From Anaerobacterium chartisolvens (GTDB taxonomy: Bacteria > Bacillota > Clostridia > Acetivibrionales > DSM-27016), in assembly GCF_003337415.1 (NCBI RefSeq), contig NZ_QPJT01000010.1:62001-126000 (forward strand): 64,000 bases of DNA, written 5' to 3'. The translations under genes were made by a program, and so were the position numbers. The notes beneath the pieces are model-generated. The model made no database searches. It was given only the letters and a program-made list of their open reading frames with translations, and was not told the origin of the DNA. Shown in pieces: positions 43,013 through 52,749 of this stretch (positions are counted from its first letter, which is position 1; each line of letters opens with the position of its first letter).

Positions 43013-44320
43013 ATGAATTTGAAGGCGACAGGCTTAATTGTAGAGTACAATCCCTTTCATAACGGACACCTGCATCACCTGCGGCAGTCAAAGCAAATAA
43101 GCGGGGCAAATTGCACTGTATGTGTGATGAGCGGAAACTTCATACAGAGAGGCGAGCCCTCCATTGTAAACAAATGGGCGAGAACTGAAATGGCTTTAGC
43201 CTCAGGAATTGACCTTGTGCTTGAGCTTCCTGTCGTTTATTCAATGTCAAGCGCAGAGTTTTTTGCGTATGGAGCAGTCAGGCTGCTGGACAGCACCGGC
43301 GTTGTGGACAGTATTTGCTTCGGCAGCGAAAGCGAGAGCATTCAAGAGCTGGACACACTGGCAAGCGTACTGGCCGACGAGCCTGCCTCTTATAAACGGC
43401 TGCTGAAAGAAAATCTTGCCCGGGGGCTGTCATATGCCTCCTCGCGTGAAAAGGCTCTGCAAAGCTATTTTCCGGCTTCCTCAGGCATAGAAGCAATTTT
43501 GAACTCGTCAAACAATATACTCGGAATAGAGTATTTAAAGGCTCTTAAGAGACTAAACAGCAACATGCTGCCGTTTACAATAAAGCGCATACACAACGAG
43601 TATAATTCTATAGAAATGACCGGCAGTATTTCCAGTGCCACCTCTATAAGGAAAAATATTTTCAGCAGCCCGGGCGACGCCGTTTATTCATCACAGGCAG
43701 AAAAAGCTCTTCCCTCTTATGTCACCTCCATTCTGGATAAGGAGTTTAATGCGGGAAGGGGACCCATTTGCTCCTCGCGCTACGAAAGCATTATTATAAG
43801 CAGTATACGCAGTGCACCTGCCAGTGCCTTAAGGAAGCTTCCATACGTATCCGAGGGCATGGAAAACAGGCTTAAGTCGGCGGCGGCAGAAGCAGGAAGC
43901 TTAAATGAATTGATTGACAGAATCAGCACCAAAAGATATCCTAAAACCCGCATACAAAGAATACTTTTCAGCATACTGACAGGTGTAACGGGAGAAGAGC
44001 TGGAGAACTTCAGCGCATACTCGGGCCCCCAATATATAAGGGTTCTGGGCTTCAACGGCACAGGCAGGCTTTTGCTTTCCCAAATCAACAAAAAAGCCAC
44101 TCTTCCCGTGATTGTAAAAGCAGCCGGTTTTAAAAATTCATGCAATCCCCTTTTGAGAAGGATGCTTCAAATTGAAGCTCATGCAACGGATCAGTATGTT
44201 CTGGGGTACTCAAATCCAGAGTTTAAAAAGGCGGGACAGGAGTTTACACAAAACATAATTTTAAAGGGACACCCCCCTTGCCTTTCAGGGGATATCCCTT
44301 TGCCGCTTACATCTCTATGA
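43013..44320 (+). CDS. tmcAL: tRNA(Met) cytidine acetate ligase TmcAL
   Basis: TmcAL makes N4-acetylcytidine at the wobble base of elongator tRNA(Met) from acetate and ATP. Motifs are GLIVEYNPFHNGHLHHL with the HxGH-type nucleotidyltransferase site, MSGNFIQRGEPS, ELPVVYSMSSAEFFA and SATSIRKNIF. The 435 residues exceed the usual length of about 400; the last 20 or so residues (GHPPCLSGDIPLPLTSL) are encoded by a REP-like hairpin (44264-44300) and look like an acquired tail. The gene converges with the dehydrogenase gene and overlaps its 3' end by 14 bp. Confidence 0.93.
   Translation: MNLKATGLIVEYNPFHNGHLHHLRQSKQISGANCTVCVMSGNFIQRGEPSIVNKWARTEMALASGIDLVLELPVVYSMSSAEFFAYGAVRLLDSTGVVDSICFGSESESIQELDTLASVLADEPASYKRLLKENLARGLSYASSREKALQSYFPASSGIEAILNSSNNILGIEYLKALKRLNSNMLPFTIKRIHNEYNSIEMTGSISSATSIRKNIFSSPGDAVYSSQAEKALPSYVTSILDKEFNAGRGPICSSRYESIIISSIRSAPASALRKLPYVSEGMENRLKSAAAEAGSLNELIDRISTKRYPKTRIQRILFSILTGVTGEELENFSAYSGPQYIRVLGFNGTGRLLLSQINKKATLPVIVKAAGFKNSCNPLLRRMLQIEAHATDQYVLGYSNPEFKKAGQEFTQNIILKGHPPCLSGDIPLPLTSL
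44264..44300. repeat. REP-like hairpin within the tmcAL 3' end
   Basis: AAGGGACACCCC and GGGGATATCCCTT pair with two mismatches around an 11-base loop. It is translated as part of the TmcAL C-terminus and could also act as a stem between the converging genes. Confidence 0.6.
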
Positions 44321-45350
44321 CCATCTTTATAATATCACTTTTGTTTTGTACGTGGTACTCAAGAGCTTCTGAAATATTGTTAAGCTTATAGCTGTGAGAG
44401 ACTATTTTCTTTAAGGGTATGCTGCCGCCCTTCACTGCCTGTATGGCCCCGCCGTATATATTGCGGTACCTGAAAACCGTTTTTATCTCGGCCTCTTTAA
44501 ACAGTATATCCCCGAAGTCAAACATAATGCTGGTCTTACTGCCCATACCTACCAGTACGACAGTACCCCCTCTTTTTACCGCTTTGCCGCAGCTTTGTAT
44601 GGCCTTCTCCGCACCTGTCATTTCATATACCATATCCACGCCCTGCCCGTCGGTCAATTTCATTACCTCGTCGATTACATCACATTTTGAGACATCAAAG
44701 ACCGCCGACGCTCCAAGCTCCTTGGCCTTTTCCATTCTGAGACCAACCATATCGCACATATAAATATCCGATACCCCCTTGCTTTTCAACGCCATAAGCG
44801 TTACAAGCCCAATGCAGCCGCAGCCGAAAATCAGAGCAGATTTACCTAAGTCCGCTCCTCCCTGATTTGCGGCATGTATTCCAACCGAAAGAGGCTCTAT
44901 TAATGCCCCCTCCACAAAGCTCATATTATCGGGCAGCTTGAAGGCCCACTCGGGCGGGTATGCCACATATTCCGCAAATACTCCGTCAACCGGCGGAGTG
45001 GCAAAGAAAATCACATGGGAGCATAGATTATACCTTCCCTCCTTGCAAAAGCCACACTTGCCGCAAGGCACCCCCGGCTCTAAGCTCACCCTGTCTCCCA
45101 CCTTGAATCCCGATACGCTCTTTCCAACCTCACATACAACTCCCGCACTCTCATGCCCCAGTATAAAGGGGGGCTTAACAACAAAATCCCCTATGGCGCC
45201 TTCGGTGTAGTAGTGAAGATCCGATCCGCACACTCCCACCGTATGAACCTTTACGAGTATCTGATTGTCCCCGCATACCGGCTTATCTATCTCTTCAAGC
45301 CGTACATCACGTATCCCGTGCATCACTGCTGCTTTCATTTTTTCCGGCAT
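44307..45350 (-). CDS. Zinc-dependent polyol (sorbitol/xylitol-type) dehydrogenase
   Basis: A 347-residue medium-chain zinc dehydrogenase. Catalytic zinc ligands are in GVCGSDLHYY and LGHESAGVV; the structural zinc site is the four-Cys lobe CGKCGFCKEGRYNLC. The NAD-binding Rossmann motif is FGCGCIGLV, and the Asp of MCDM ending the next strand points to NAD rather than NADP. Sequence features match the sorbitol/xylitol dehydrogenase branch. It follows the GH3 and ABC genes in the same direction, so it probably acts on a pentose- or hexose-derived polyol; substrate uncertain. GGAGGAG precedes the ATG. Confidence 0.9.
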   Translation of the reverse strand: MPEKMKAAVMHGIRDVRLEEIDKPVCGDNQILVKVHTVGVCGSDLHYYTEGAIGDFVVKPPFILGHESAGVVCEVGKSVSGFKVGDRVSLEPGVPCGKCGFCKEGRYNLCSHVIFFATPPVDGVFAEYVAYPPEWAFKLPDNMSFVEGALIEPLSVGIHAANQGGADLGKSALIFGCGCIGLVTLMALKSKGVSDIYMCDMVGLRMEKAKELGASAVFDVSKCDVIDEVMKLTDGQGVDMVYEMTGAEKAIQSCGKAVKRGGTVVLVGMGSKTSIMFDFGDILFKEAEIKTVFRYRNIYGGAIQAVKGGSIPLKKIVSHSYKLNNISEALEYHVQNKSDIIKMVIEM

Positions 45351-45395
45351 TTTCCTCTCCTCCTTGTGTCGTGTGAGCTTGCTGTTTAAGTATTT

Positions 45396-47537
45396 TTATT
45401 CTACAGTAAATATCGCTTCAAGAGGTGCTCTGCCCAACAGCTCAACACTTCTCGCATCGGGCTGGGCCCCCCCTGCATATATGGTAAATTGTCCGTTTTC
45501 TATATAACGCCTGCCTTCCTCGTCAACTATCGTCATTGCATCAGGGGAAATTTCAAAGCCGACCGTTTCCTTTTGCCCCGGGCTTAAAGAAATGCGCTTA
45601 AAGCCGCACAGGCTGTATTTAGGAACCCTTACCGATGCCTCCATGTCCTTGATATATAGCTGCACCACCTCATCGGAAGCTGTGCTGCCGGTATTCTGCA
45701 CATCAACGCTCACACATATGCCTTGCCCGTTTTTTATAGTGTTATGGGAGCATTTAATGCCTGAATACTGAAAGCTGGTATATGACAGCCCAAATCCAAA
45801 GGGGTAGAGTGCCTCATTATTCATAAATTTATACGTTCTGTTGTCCATTGAATAATCCTCAAACGGAGGTAGCTCCTCTGTCGATCTATAGAATGTGACA
45901 GGCAGCCTTCCCGACGGTGAATAATCCCCGAATATAAGCTCGGCAAGAGCCTGCCCGCCTTTCGATCCGGGATACCAGCACTGTATGACGGCGGCGTTAT
46001 CGGGAACCTCCCCTATTGCCAGCGAGCTTCCGGAGCACAGTGCGATTATGGTGGGCTTGCCTGCTTTAAGCACCGCCTTCAGCAGCCTTTGCTGGGACTC
46101 GGGCAAATTAAGGTCTGCCTTGTCTCCGCCTGCGTCAAGGATTACGGTGCCCTGATCGTTTTGCTCTCCCTCAATGGAAGCATCCAGTCCAATACAGAGA
46201 ACAACGGCATCGCTCCTCTCCGATACCGAAACCGCCTCCGCTATCCTGTCATCCTGCTGCGCCAAGTCCTCCACTCTGTTCATGTAAAGATGACAGCCCG
46301 GAGCATACCATACCCGTGTATTGTGTGATACCCTTTTGCGTATGCCCTCTAAAAGAGTAATGTTATGTGAGGCCGTACCGCTATAGTTGGCCTTCAGGAC
46401 AATCTCACTGTCTGCGTCGGGCCCTATAACGGCAATATTTTTTATTTTTGCCGGATCCAGAGGCAATACCGCTGTATTCTTGAGCAGAACCATGGATTTT
46501 CTGGCGGCTTCAAGCGAAACCTTATTATGCTCCTCGCTGTCATTTATTTCATAGGGAATACTATTAAACTCACAGTCATCATCAAACATCCCGAGCTTCA
46601 TTCTGGTTGTCATAAGCCTTACAGCCGCACGGTCTATATCCTCCTCGGAAACAAGCCCCTCATTGAGCGCAGTAAGGATATGCAGGTATGTGTTTCCACA
46701 GTTTAGATCACAGCCGTTTTTAAGAGCCATTGCAGCCGATTCCGGAGCTGTTGATGTCACATGGTGGTTTTCATGGAAATCCTTTATTGCCCAGCAGTCG
46801 GACACCACATGTCCGTCAAAGCCCCATTTTCCCCTCAGTATGTCGCCAAGCAGCGTTTTACTTCCACAGCATGGCTCTCCGTTTGTGCGGTTATACGCTC
46901 CCATAACAGACTCAACACCCGCCTCCTTCACCAGAGCCTCAAATGCCGGAAGGTATGTCTCATAAAGATCCTTTTGAGATACTACGGCGTTAAAATGGTG
47001 CCTGTCGTTTTCGGGACCGCTGTGTACTGCAAAATGCTTGGCACAAGCGGCGGTTTTCAAGTGCCTGCCATTCCCCTGAAGCCCTTTTACAAATGCCACC
47101 CCAAGTCTGGAGGTCAGGTAGGTATCCTCTCCGTAAGTCTCATGGCCTCTTCCCCATCTGGGGTCTCTAAAAATGTTTACGTTAGGGGACCAGAAGGTTA
47201 TTCCCTTATATATCTCCCTGTCATCCTTTTTTACACTTTCATTGTATTTGGCTCTTCCTTCATCGGCAATGATTGCAGCTATTTTCTCAAGATAACTGTC
47301 GTCAAAAATTGCCGCAAGGCCTATTGCCTGTGGAAACACCGTGGCAACACCCGCACGGGCAACACCATGCAGAGCTTCATTCCACCAGTTATACCTCGGT
47401 ATTCCCAGCCTTTGCACTGCGGGAGCGTCATATCTTAACTGCGAGGCCTTTTCCTCTGTTGTCATTCTCGATACAAGATCGACGGCCCTATCTTTAAAGG
47501 ATAGATTCTTGTCTAAATATCTGTGAGTAGCTTCCAT
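45396..47537 (-). CDS. GH3 beta-glycosidase (beta-xylosidase/beta-glucosidase)
   Basis: A 713-residue GH3 enzyme without a signal peptide, so it acts in the cytoplasm on imported oligosaccharides. The order is TIM-barrel domain, alpha/beta sandwich and C-terminal fibronectin-III-like domain. The nucleophile is Asp247 in VSDCWAIKDF; the +1 region NIFRDPRWGRGHETYGED is typical of xylosidase-like GH3 enzymes. KSMVLLKNTAVLPL marks the second domain and YPFGFGLSYTSF the third. The ATG at 47537 follows GGGAGG by 7 bases. It lies downstream of the permease genes in the same direction, suggesting one operon. Sugar specificity (xylose or glucose) cannot be fixed from sequence. Confidence 0.93.
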   Translation of the reverse strand: MEATHRYLDKNLSFKDRAVDLVSRMTTEEKASQLRYDAPAVQRLGIPRYNWWNEALHGVARAGVATVFPQAIGLAAIFDDSYLEKIAAIIADEGRAKYNESVKKDDREIYKGITFWSPNVNIFRDPRWGRGHETYGEDTYLTSRLGVAFVKGLQGNGRHLKTAACAKHFAVHSGPENDRHHFNAVVSQKDLYETYLPAFEALVKEAGVESVMGAYNRTNGEPCCGSKTLLGDILRGKWGFDGHVVSDCWAIKDFHENHHVTSTAPESAAMALKNGCDLNCGNTYLHILTALNEGLVSEEDIDRAAVRLMTTRMKLGMFDDDCEFNSIPYEINDSEEHNKVSLEAARKSMVLLKNTAVLPLDPAKIKNIAVIGPDADSEIVLKANYSGTASHNITLLEGIRKRVSHNTRVWYAPGCHLYMNRVEDLAQQDDRIAEAVSVSERSDAVVLCIGLDASIEGEQNDQGTVILDAGGDKADLNLPESQQRLLKAVLKAGKPTIIALCSGSSLAIGEVPDNAAVIQCWYPGSKGGQALAELIFGDYSPSGRLPVTFYRSTEELPPFEDYSMDNRTYKFMNNEALYPFGFGLSYTSFQYSGIKCSHNTIKNGQGICVSVDVQNTGSTASDEVVQLYIKDMEASVRVPKYSLCGFKRISLSPGQKETVGFEISPDAMTIVDEEGRRYIENGQFTIYAGGAQPDARSVELLGRAPLEAIFTVE

Positions 47538-47575
47538 AAACAATCCTCCCTAGTTTATTCCATAACATATTTATA

Positions 47576-48451
47576 TTACCCTTTTACTGCTCCGACTACA
47601 AGGCTGTCCTGAACTTTTTTGCTCATTAATGCATATATAATCAATGTAGGTATAGTCGCCACCGTCAGGCCCGCTCCCATTGGCCCCCATTCTACAGTAT
47701 ACTGTCCCGCCAGAGACTGTATTCCCACTGTAAGAGTTTTATATTTTGCATCATTTATAAAAACAACTGCAAACATCAGCTCATTCCACGCCTGCAGGAA
47801 GGTAAATATCGCTATTGTGGCTATTGCCGGCTTCATAAGAGGAAATATAATGCTGTAAAATATTCTGTAAACACTGCAGCCGTCAATACATGCGGCCTCC
47901 TCAAGCTCTCTGGGTACGGATGCCATAAACCCTGAGAAAATCAATATTGCCATCGGTATTGCAAACGCCGTATATGGAATAATCAGCGCAGCATAGGAGT
48001 TAATAAGCTTAAAGCTTCTTAACATAATAAATATGGGAAGCAGCGCGGAGTGTATGGGAACGGTAAGCCCCAGTATAAAAAGAGCATTTAAGCGTCCCTT
48101 AAGCTTAAACACCATCCTTGTCAAGGCATATGACGCCATAAGCGATATAGCTGCCGTCAATACTATGGTTACGCCGGTTACAATTACGCTGTTTAAGAAG
48201 TACTGACCCACATTTCCACCTATAAACGCCTTGCTGTAATTTGACCACAGCCATTCACCGGGCAGGCCTACAGGATTTCCTCCGAATATTTCGGAATTGC
48301 TTTTTAATGAAAACGTAATCATCCAGTAAAGAGGAAAAAGCTGAATAACAGCTATTGCAAACAGCATTGCATAAAGCAGAATTTGCGAAATGCCCGGAAG
48401 CCGCACTTTTTTAATTTTTTTCCCCTGCAGGGGCTTTAATGCTCCTGTCAT
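47576..48451 (-). CDS. ABC sugar transporter permease, MalG/AraQ type
   Basis: A 291-residue inner-membrane permease with six membrane helices. The cytoplasmic EAA loop reads LEEAACIDGCSVYRIFYSIIFPLMKPA, the form found in carbohydrate-uptake (CUT1) transporters. It begins directly after the stop codon of the other permease (TAA then ATG), showing translational coupling. No ATPase gene lies in the locus; CUT1 systems in Firmicutes commonly share one MsmX-type ATPase encoded elsewhere. Confidence 0.94.
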   Translation of the reverse strand: MTGALKPLQGKKIKKVRLPGISQILLYAMLFAIAVIQLFPLYWMITFSLKSNSEIFGGNPVGLPGEWLWSNYSKAFIGGNVGQYFLNSVIVTGVTIVLTAAISLMASYALTRMVFKLKGRLNALFILGLTVPIHSALLPIFIMLRSFKLINSYAALIIPYTAFAIPMAILIFSGFMASVPRELEEAACIDGCSVYRIFYSIIFPLMKPAIATIAIFTFLQAWNELMFAVVFINDAKYKTLTVGIQSLAGQYTVEWGPMGAGLTVATIPTLIIYALMSKKVQDSLVVGAVKG

Positions 48452-49330
48452 TTAACCCTCTCCCTTCCTTCTGAATATTCTTTCAACAACCATTGAAAGC
48501 ACAAAGCATTCAATTATAACAAACACTGCCATAGCACTTCCATATCCATACTGATTTCCTTTAAAAATTGTACTTACCATAAGCGTGCTGGTTACCTCAC
48601 TGGCATGGGCAGGCCCCCCTCCCGTGAGGACATATACAAGATCAAACACCTTCAAGGACCCTGTTACTGCGAATATGACACATACCTTAAGCACAGGCTT
48701 TAACATGGGTATTGTTATTTTAACCGAGGTATTCCACCAGGATGACCCGTCTATTACTGCCGCTTCATATATATCAGTCGAAATAGATTTGATTCCCGCA
48801 TACATCAGTAGCATGTGGTAGCCTATATACTGCCATATAATAGGTACAAACGTAGCGAATAAAGCGGTTTCAGGATTGCCGAGCCATTCGTTTGTCAGGA
48901 CCTCCAAGCCTATCGAGCGCAATAAAATATTCAAAAGTCCGTATTCAGGGTTAAATATCCTCATCCACAACTGGCCTATAACAACCGTTGAAATTATAAC
49001 CGGTATAAAATAAATGGTAATAAACGCTCTTTCAAATTTCACGCCCTTGGCCAAAACCATTGCAAGCAGAAGTGATATGGGAAGCTGGATCAGCACCGAG
49101 GCTACAGCCAAAACCAAGGAATTAGCCACTGATTTAAGAAATATGCCGTCGGAAAAAAGGTCTGTAAAATTTTTCAGGCCTATAAAATCCCCCTTCCCGA
49201 ACCCGCTCCAATCCTGCAGGCTATAGTAGGAAGACATGGCTATAGGTACGCAGATAACCAGTATAAACATAATAAGTGCCGGAAGCAGAAACAATATTAT
49301 AGCTTTTTTATCATTCATAACCTTATCCAA
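48452..49330 (-). CDS. ABC sugar transporter permease, MalF/AraP type
   Basis: A 292-residue permease with six membrane helices, partner of the next gene. The EAA loop is IYEAAVIDGSSWWNTSVKITIPMLKPV. The TTG start at 49330 follows GAGGGGAAG; an ATG four codons later is possible. It lies downstream of the solute-binding protein gene across a REP-like hairpin, a place where such hairpins often give the binding protein higher expression than the permeases. Confidence 0.93.
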   Translation of the reverse strand: MDKVMNDKKAIILFLLPALIMFILVICVPIAMSSYYSLQDWSGFGKGDFIGLKNFTDLFSDGIFLKSVANSLVLAVASVLIQLPISLLLAMVLAKGVKFERAFITIYFIPVIISTVVIGQLWMRIFNPEYGLLNILLRSIGLEVLTNEWLGNPETALFATFVPIIWQYIGYHMLLMYAGIKSISTDIYEAAVIDGSSWWNTSVKITIPMLKPVLKVCVIFAVTGSLKVFDLVYVLTGGGPAHASEVTSTLMVSTIFKGNQYGYGSAMAVFVIIECFVLSMVVERIFRRKGEG

Positions 49331-49356
49331 AATAATTCACTTCCCCTCTAATGTAG

Positions 49357-49390
49357 CGGGACACCCCTCACTTTACCGAGGAATGTCCCT
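49357..49390. repeat. REP-like hairpin between binding-protein and permease genes
   Basis: CGGGACACCCCTC and GAGGAATGTCCCT pair with three mismatches around an 8-base loop. It is the same family as 3761-3795; the right arm GAGGAATGTCCC is identical. It lies in the 76 bp between the two cistrons and may stabilise the upstream mRNA (inference). Confidence 0.7.
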
Positions 49391-49406
49391 GTATGGCAGA
49401 TGACGG

Positions 49407-50705
49407 CTATTTATATATTGTCTGAAGCTTGTCTACAAACTGCTGAGGGGTTGCAGTACCTATAAACAGCTCCTGCAGAGCGTTAAGGTATGTTTCTGTG
49501 TCCTTGCCCTCAAGCATTGTATCCCACCAGATTGTATATGACTCAGCATCGCTTGTGAGCTTAACCACATCAACCAGGCACTTGTTTATCTTGCTCTCGT
49601 CAACCTCCACCTTCCACGCCGGCATTGATGCCCCGGCCTGATACGACTCCCTTGCCATGTTCTCGGCGAAGTACATCTGGAACTTAACAGCCTCTTCCTT
49701 ATTTTTAGTATTTGCGCTGACCATCACGGCATCAACCGCTCCGCCGGTATACTCCTTTATATTTCCCGCTCCCCCGGGAAGCTCTGGGAAGGCAATGGGT
49801 ATAATCTTTCCGGACACCTTGGAGCTTTCTCCCTCGGCCTTTCCTGCCGTCCAGCTCCCCTTGAACATCATGGGTATTTTACCCTCAAAGAAGGGAACCT
49901 CGGCCTCGTCGTTGGATATTCCGGAGGCTCCGGTTGAAAACGCGCCGGCATCTATAAGCTCTTTAAACCTCTGTGCTGCGTTAAGGAACTCAGCATCCTT
50001 GAAGGAGCCCTGCTTGCTCAAGGTTTTTGTAATTTTCTCAGACCCTGCGGCCCTAAGTGCCATAACATCAAAATACATGGCTATCGTCCACTTGTCCTTG
50101 CCTGATACCGCCATAGGAGTAATTCCCTTTGCTTTAAACTCCTTTATGGCTGTCAAAAGCTCATCATAGGTGGAAGGGATTTTTATATTATTGCTTTCAA
50201 ACATTTCCTCGTTTACAAACAGCCCTCCGACTGAAAGCAAAAACGGCAGTCCGTAGGTTTTTCCGCCATACTGGACATTAACCAAGCCTCCGTTTACAAT
50301 TTTGCTTTTAACATCCTCTGTGAGGTATTCGTCAATTGCCAAAACCCTATTTGCGTCTATAAACGGCTTTGAAAAGCCTGCTCCCCATGTTGAAAAGAGG
50401 TCGGGCAGCTCGTCGGCCGCAGCCATTGCTTTAATTTTCGTCTTGTACGCTTCATTTTCGTTTGTATCAACAATAATTTTTACATTCTGATTTTCCTTTT
50501 GGTAATCCTCTATTACCTTTTTAGCAGAGGCAGTAAAGGGATCTGTGTCCGAGCCCCATATATGGCTGAATTTCAGTTCAATCTGCCCTTTATTTCCCGT
50601 TCCGTTGCTGCCGGGTGTACTCTGCCCGCACGCCGCCAGGCTGAGAGCTATAACCCCTGCGACCCCCAGTGCCAGTCCTCTTTTAAATACTGAGCCTTTC
50701 CACAT
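49407..50705 (-). CDS. Sugar-binding lipoprotein of ABC transporter (family 1)
   Basis: A 432-residue extracellular solute-binding lipoprotein. The signal peptide ends in the lipobox SLAACGQ. The mature part has the family 1 features: LKFSHIWGSDTDPF near the start, KGITPMAVSGKDKWT, and FFEGKIPMMFKGSWTAG in the hinge region. It captures an oligosaccharide for the two permeases. GGGAGG precedes the ATG by 7 bases. It is divergent from the YesM-like sensor gene, with 279 bp between them that should hold both promoters. Confidence 0.94.
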   Translation of the reverse strand: MWKGSVFKRGLALGVAGVIALSLAACGQSTPGSNGTGNKGQIELKFSHIWGSDTDPFTASAKKVIEDYQKENQNVKIIVDTNENEAYKTKIKAMAAADELPDLFSTWGAGFSKPFIDANRVLAIDEYLTEDVKSKIVNGGLVNVQYGGKTYGLPFLLSVGGLFVNEEMFESNNIKIPSTYDELLTAIKEFKAKGITPMAVSGKDKWTIAMYFDVMALRAAGSEKITKTLSKQGSFKDAEFLNAAQRFKELIDAGAFSTGASGISNDEAEVPFFEGKIPMMFKGSWTAGKAEGESSKVSGKIIPIAFPELPGGAGNIKEYTGGAVDAVMVSANTKNKEEAVKFQMYFAENMARESYQAGASMPAWKVEVDESKINKCLVDVVKLTSDAESYTIWWDTMLEGKDTETYLNALQELFIGTATPQQFVDKLQTIYK

Positions 50706-50984
50706 ATTGTTTCCTCCCTTAAATTAATATGATTATAGCCATATGATACTTTCAATTCAAAGGAAAGTACACGCAAAATGATTACTTAAAATCATGCAAT
50801 ATTTTTACCCTAAGCTATTGTTATCTCCTTTGCAAAAGATTTTTAGTCTGGCAAAGACGAAAAAACGGCGACGGAATTGTTCGCGGTTTTTGAGTGCGTT
50901 GACTATAACTGTGGTATAATAAATGTTGCGCTGTATATTGTGAGCTGAAATTGTCGTAGAAAATATAACGGAGTGACGCATCAA

Positions 50985-52745
50985 ATGACGTACTTTAACA
51001 AGGCTGTCAACAGTATAAAAGCATTGTTTTTAAATTCCTCAATAAAGCATAAAATGCTCATTGTATTCACCGCCTTTATGCTTTTTTACATTTGCATCAG
51101 CTCAGTAATATATATCAATATCCTAAGCAGAGAAACCACCAGCCAGATAAGTCAGCACTCTCACAAGACAACCGAGCTGATACGCTCAAATATAAACGCC
51201 CTCGTGCAAAGCGCAAGCAATATCTCAAGGATTTTTACAATAAATTCTACAGTGAGGAAATACCTTTCAGACCCGAAGCCCTCTATCGAGCTGTCGGGCA
51301 GTGTTAATGAGATATTGTCCAATACTCATATAACCTTTGCAAATATTGACTCTATATACCTTTATAACCTCTATGGCTCCTGTCTGAGATCCACAAAATT
51401 CTTAACCTTCTCTACTGTGGAGGATATTACTCATTCCCCCATGTACAAGGAGCTTCTTGACTTAAGGGGAGGGTACAAAATCAGCATTAACGCCGAAAAA
51501 ACCCTGTTTTCAACCTCGGGAGAAAACCTCATCTCTGTGGCAAGGGTGATAAACGACATAGACAGCCTTATGCCCATAGGCGTGCTGATTGTAAACATAT
51601 CCGAAAGCAGCCTTTCGGATATTCTTCAGGAAGCGGGAGCAAATCCCTCCTCCTCCTTTGTAATTTTAGACGCCGACAATAATTCAGTTATAAAGAATTC
51701 CGCTTCCTATGAGATCTATAGCCCTTACTTCCCTGAGTCCGGAGATACCGAACGCATTGTAAGCATCAATAACGAAAGGTATTTCATATATAAGCTGGAC
51801 GTTGCCGAAATGGGCTGGAAAATAATAATCTGCTCAAGCCTTTCACACCTGTCCTATGGCACAAGAACTCTGAATATAGTGTATGTCGTGTTTATTGGAA
51901 TAACCATTCTGCTGTTTATACTTGGCTCGGTGTTTACCGCAAATCTCATAACCTCGCCCATAAAAAAGCTTATAAACTCCATGCAGGGAGTTACCCGCGG
52001 CGTTTTTAAAAGGGTGAGCTATAACACGGGGAACGACGAAATAGGAGAGCTGAAAAACAATTACAACCTGATGATTATAGAAATTAACAACCTTATTATA
52101 AAGCTGGTTGACGAGGAAAAGCAAAAGATGAAGCTTGAGCTGGGTATGCTGAATGAACAGATAAAGCCACATTTTCTATATAACACCTTAGACAGCATTG
52201 CCTTCCTCGCCCTGTCGGATAATAACACCGGCGTTTATGAATCTCTGAATGCCCTAGCGGGCTTCTACAGGATGAGCCTCAGCAAAGGCTCCGAAACAAT
52301 AAGCCTTTCCGATGAGGTAAAGCTTGTGAAAAACTACCTGACGCTGCAAAAGCTAAGGTACGGCGAAATCATTACGGATGAATACAATATTGAAGGTAAT
52401 GCTATGCAAATAAAGATATTGAGAAACATATTGCAGCCGTTGGTTGAAAACTCCATTTATCACGGAATCAGACCTGGCGGTGAGGCAGGAGTTATTAAAA
52501 TTTCGGCATACACAACGCCGGAGTACCTTTTCATTTCGGTAGAGGATGACGGAATAGGCATGGACTCCTCCGAAATACAGAGCATAGCAAGCGGCAAGCT
52601 GGAGCAGAATCAGGCCAGCTTCGGCTTAAGAGGCACAATCCGGCGCCTCAGCATTCATTATGGTACGGACGATATATACACAGTTGAAAGTGAAAAATAT
52701 GCCGGTACAAAAATCACACTCAAGATTCCTTTGCAGGGAGGTTAA
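50985..52745 (+). CDS. YesM-type sensor histidine kinase
   Basis: A 586-residue two-helix membrane kinase. It has a membrane segment (about 22-42), an extracellular Cache-like sensor (about 45-300), a second membrane segment, HAMP, a His_kinase domain with His396 in NEQIKPHFLYNTLDS, and an HATPase domain (QPLVENSIYHGI, VEDDGIGMDSS). This is the class that senses sugars for adjacent ABC transporters. The ATG at 50985 was chosen; a GTG four codons upstream is too close to GGAG. A TATAAT at 50915 may be part of its promoter. The cognate regulator starts 4 bp after its stop. Confidence 0.93.
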   Translation: MTYFNKAVNSIKALFLNSSIKHKMLIVFTAFMLFYICISSVIYINILSRETTSQISQHSHKTTELIRSNINALVQSASNISRIFTINSTVRKYLSDPKPSIELSGSVNEILSNTHITFANIDSIYLYNLYGSCLRSTKFLTFSTVEDITHSPMYKELLDLRGGYKISINAEKTLFSTSGENLISVARVINDIDSLMPIGVLIVNISESSLSDILQEAGANPSSSFVILDADNNSVIKNSASYEIYSPYFPESGDTERIVSINNERYFIYKLDVAEMGWKIIICSSLSHLSYGTRTLNIVYVVFIGITILLFILGSVFTANLITSPIKKLINSMQGVTRGVFKRVSYNTGNDEIGELKNNYNLMIIEINNLIIKLVDEEKQKMKLELGMLNEQIKPHFLYNTLDSIAFLALSDNNTGVYESLNALAGFYRMSLSKGSETISLSDEVKLVKNYLTLQKLRYGEIITDEYNIEGNAMQIKILRNILQPLVENSIYHGIRPGGEAGVIKISAYTTPEYLFISVEDDGIGMDSSEIQSIASGKLEQNQASFGLRGTIRRLSIHYGTDDIYTVESEKYAGTKITLKIPLQGG

Positions 52746-52749
52746 CGAA

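Noticed and set aside
46761-47438. Long plus-strand frame opposite the GH3 gene
   Set aside because: It is antisense to a clearly conserved glycosidase, has no ribosome site and shows no recognisable protein features.
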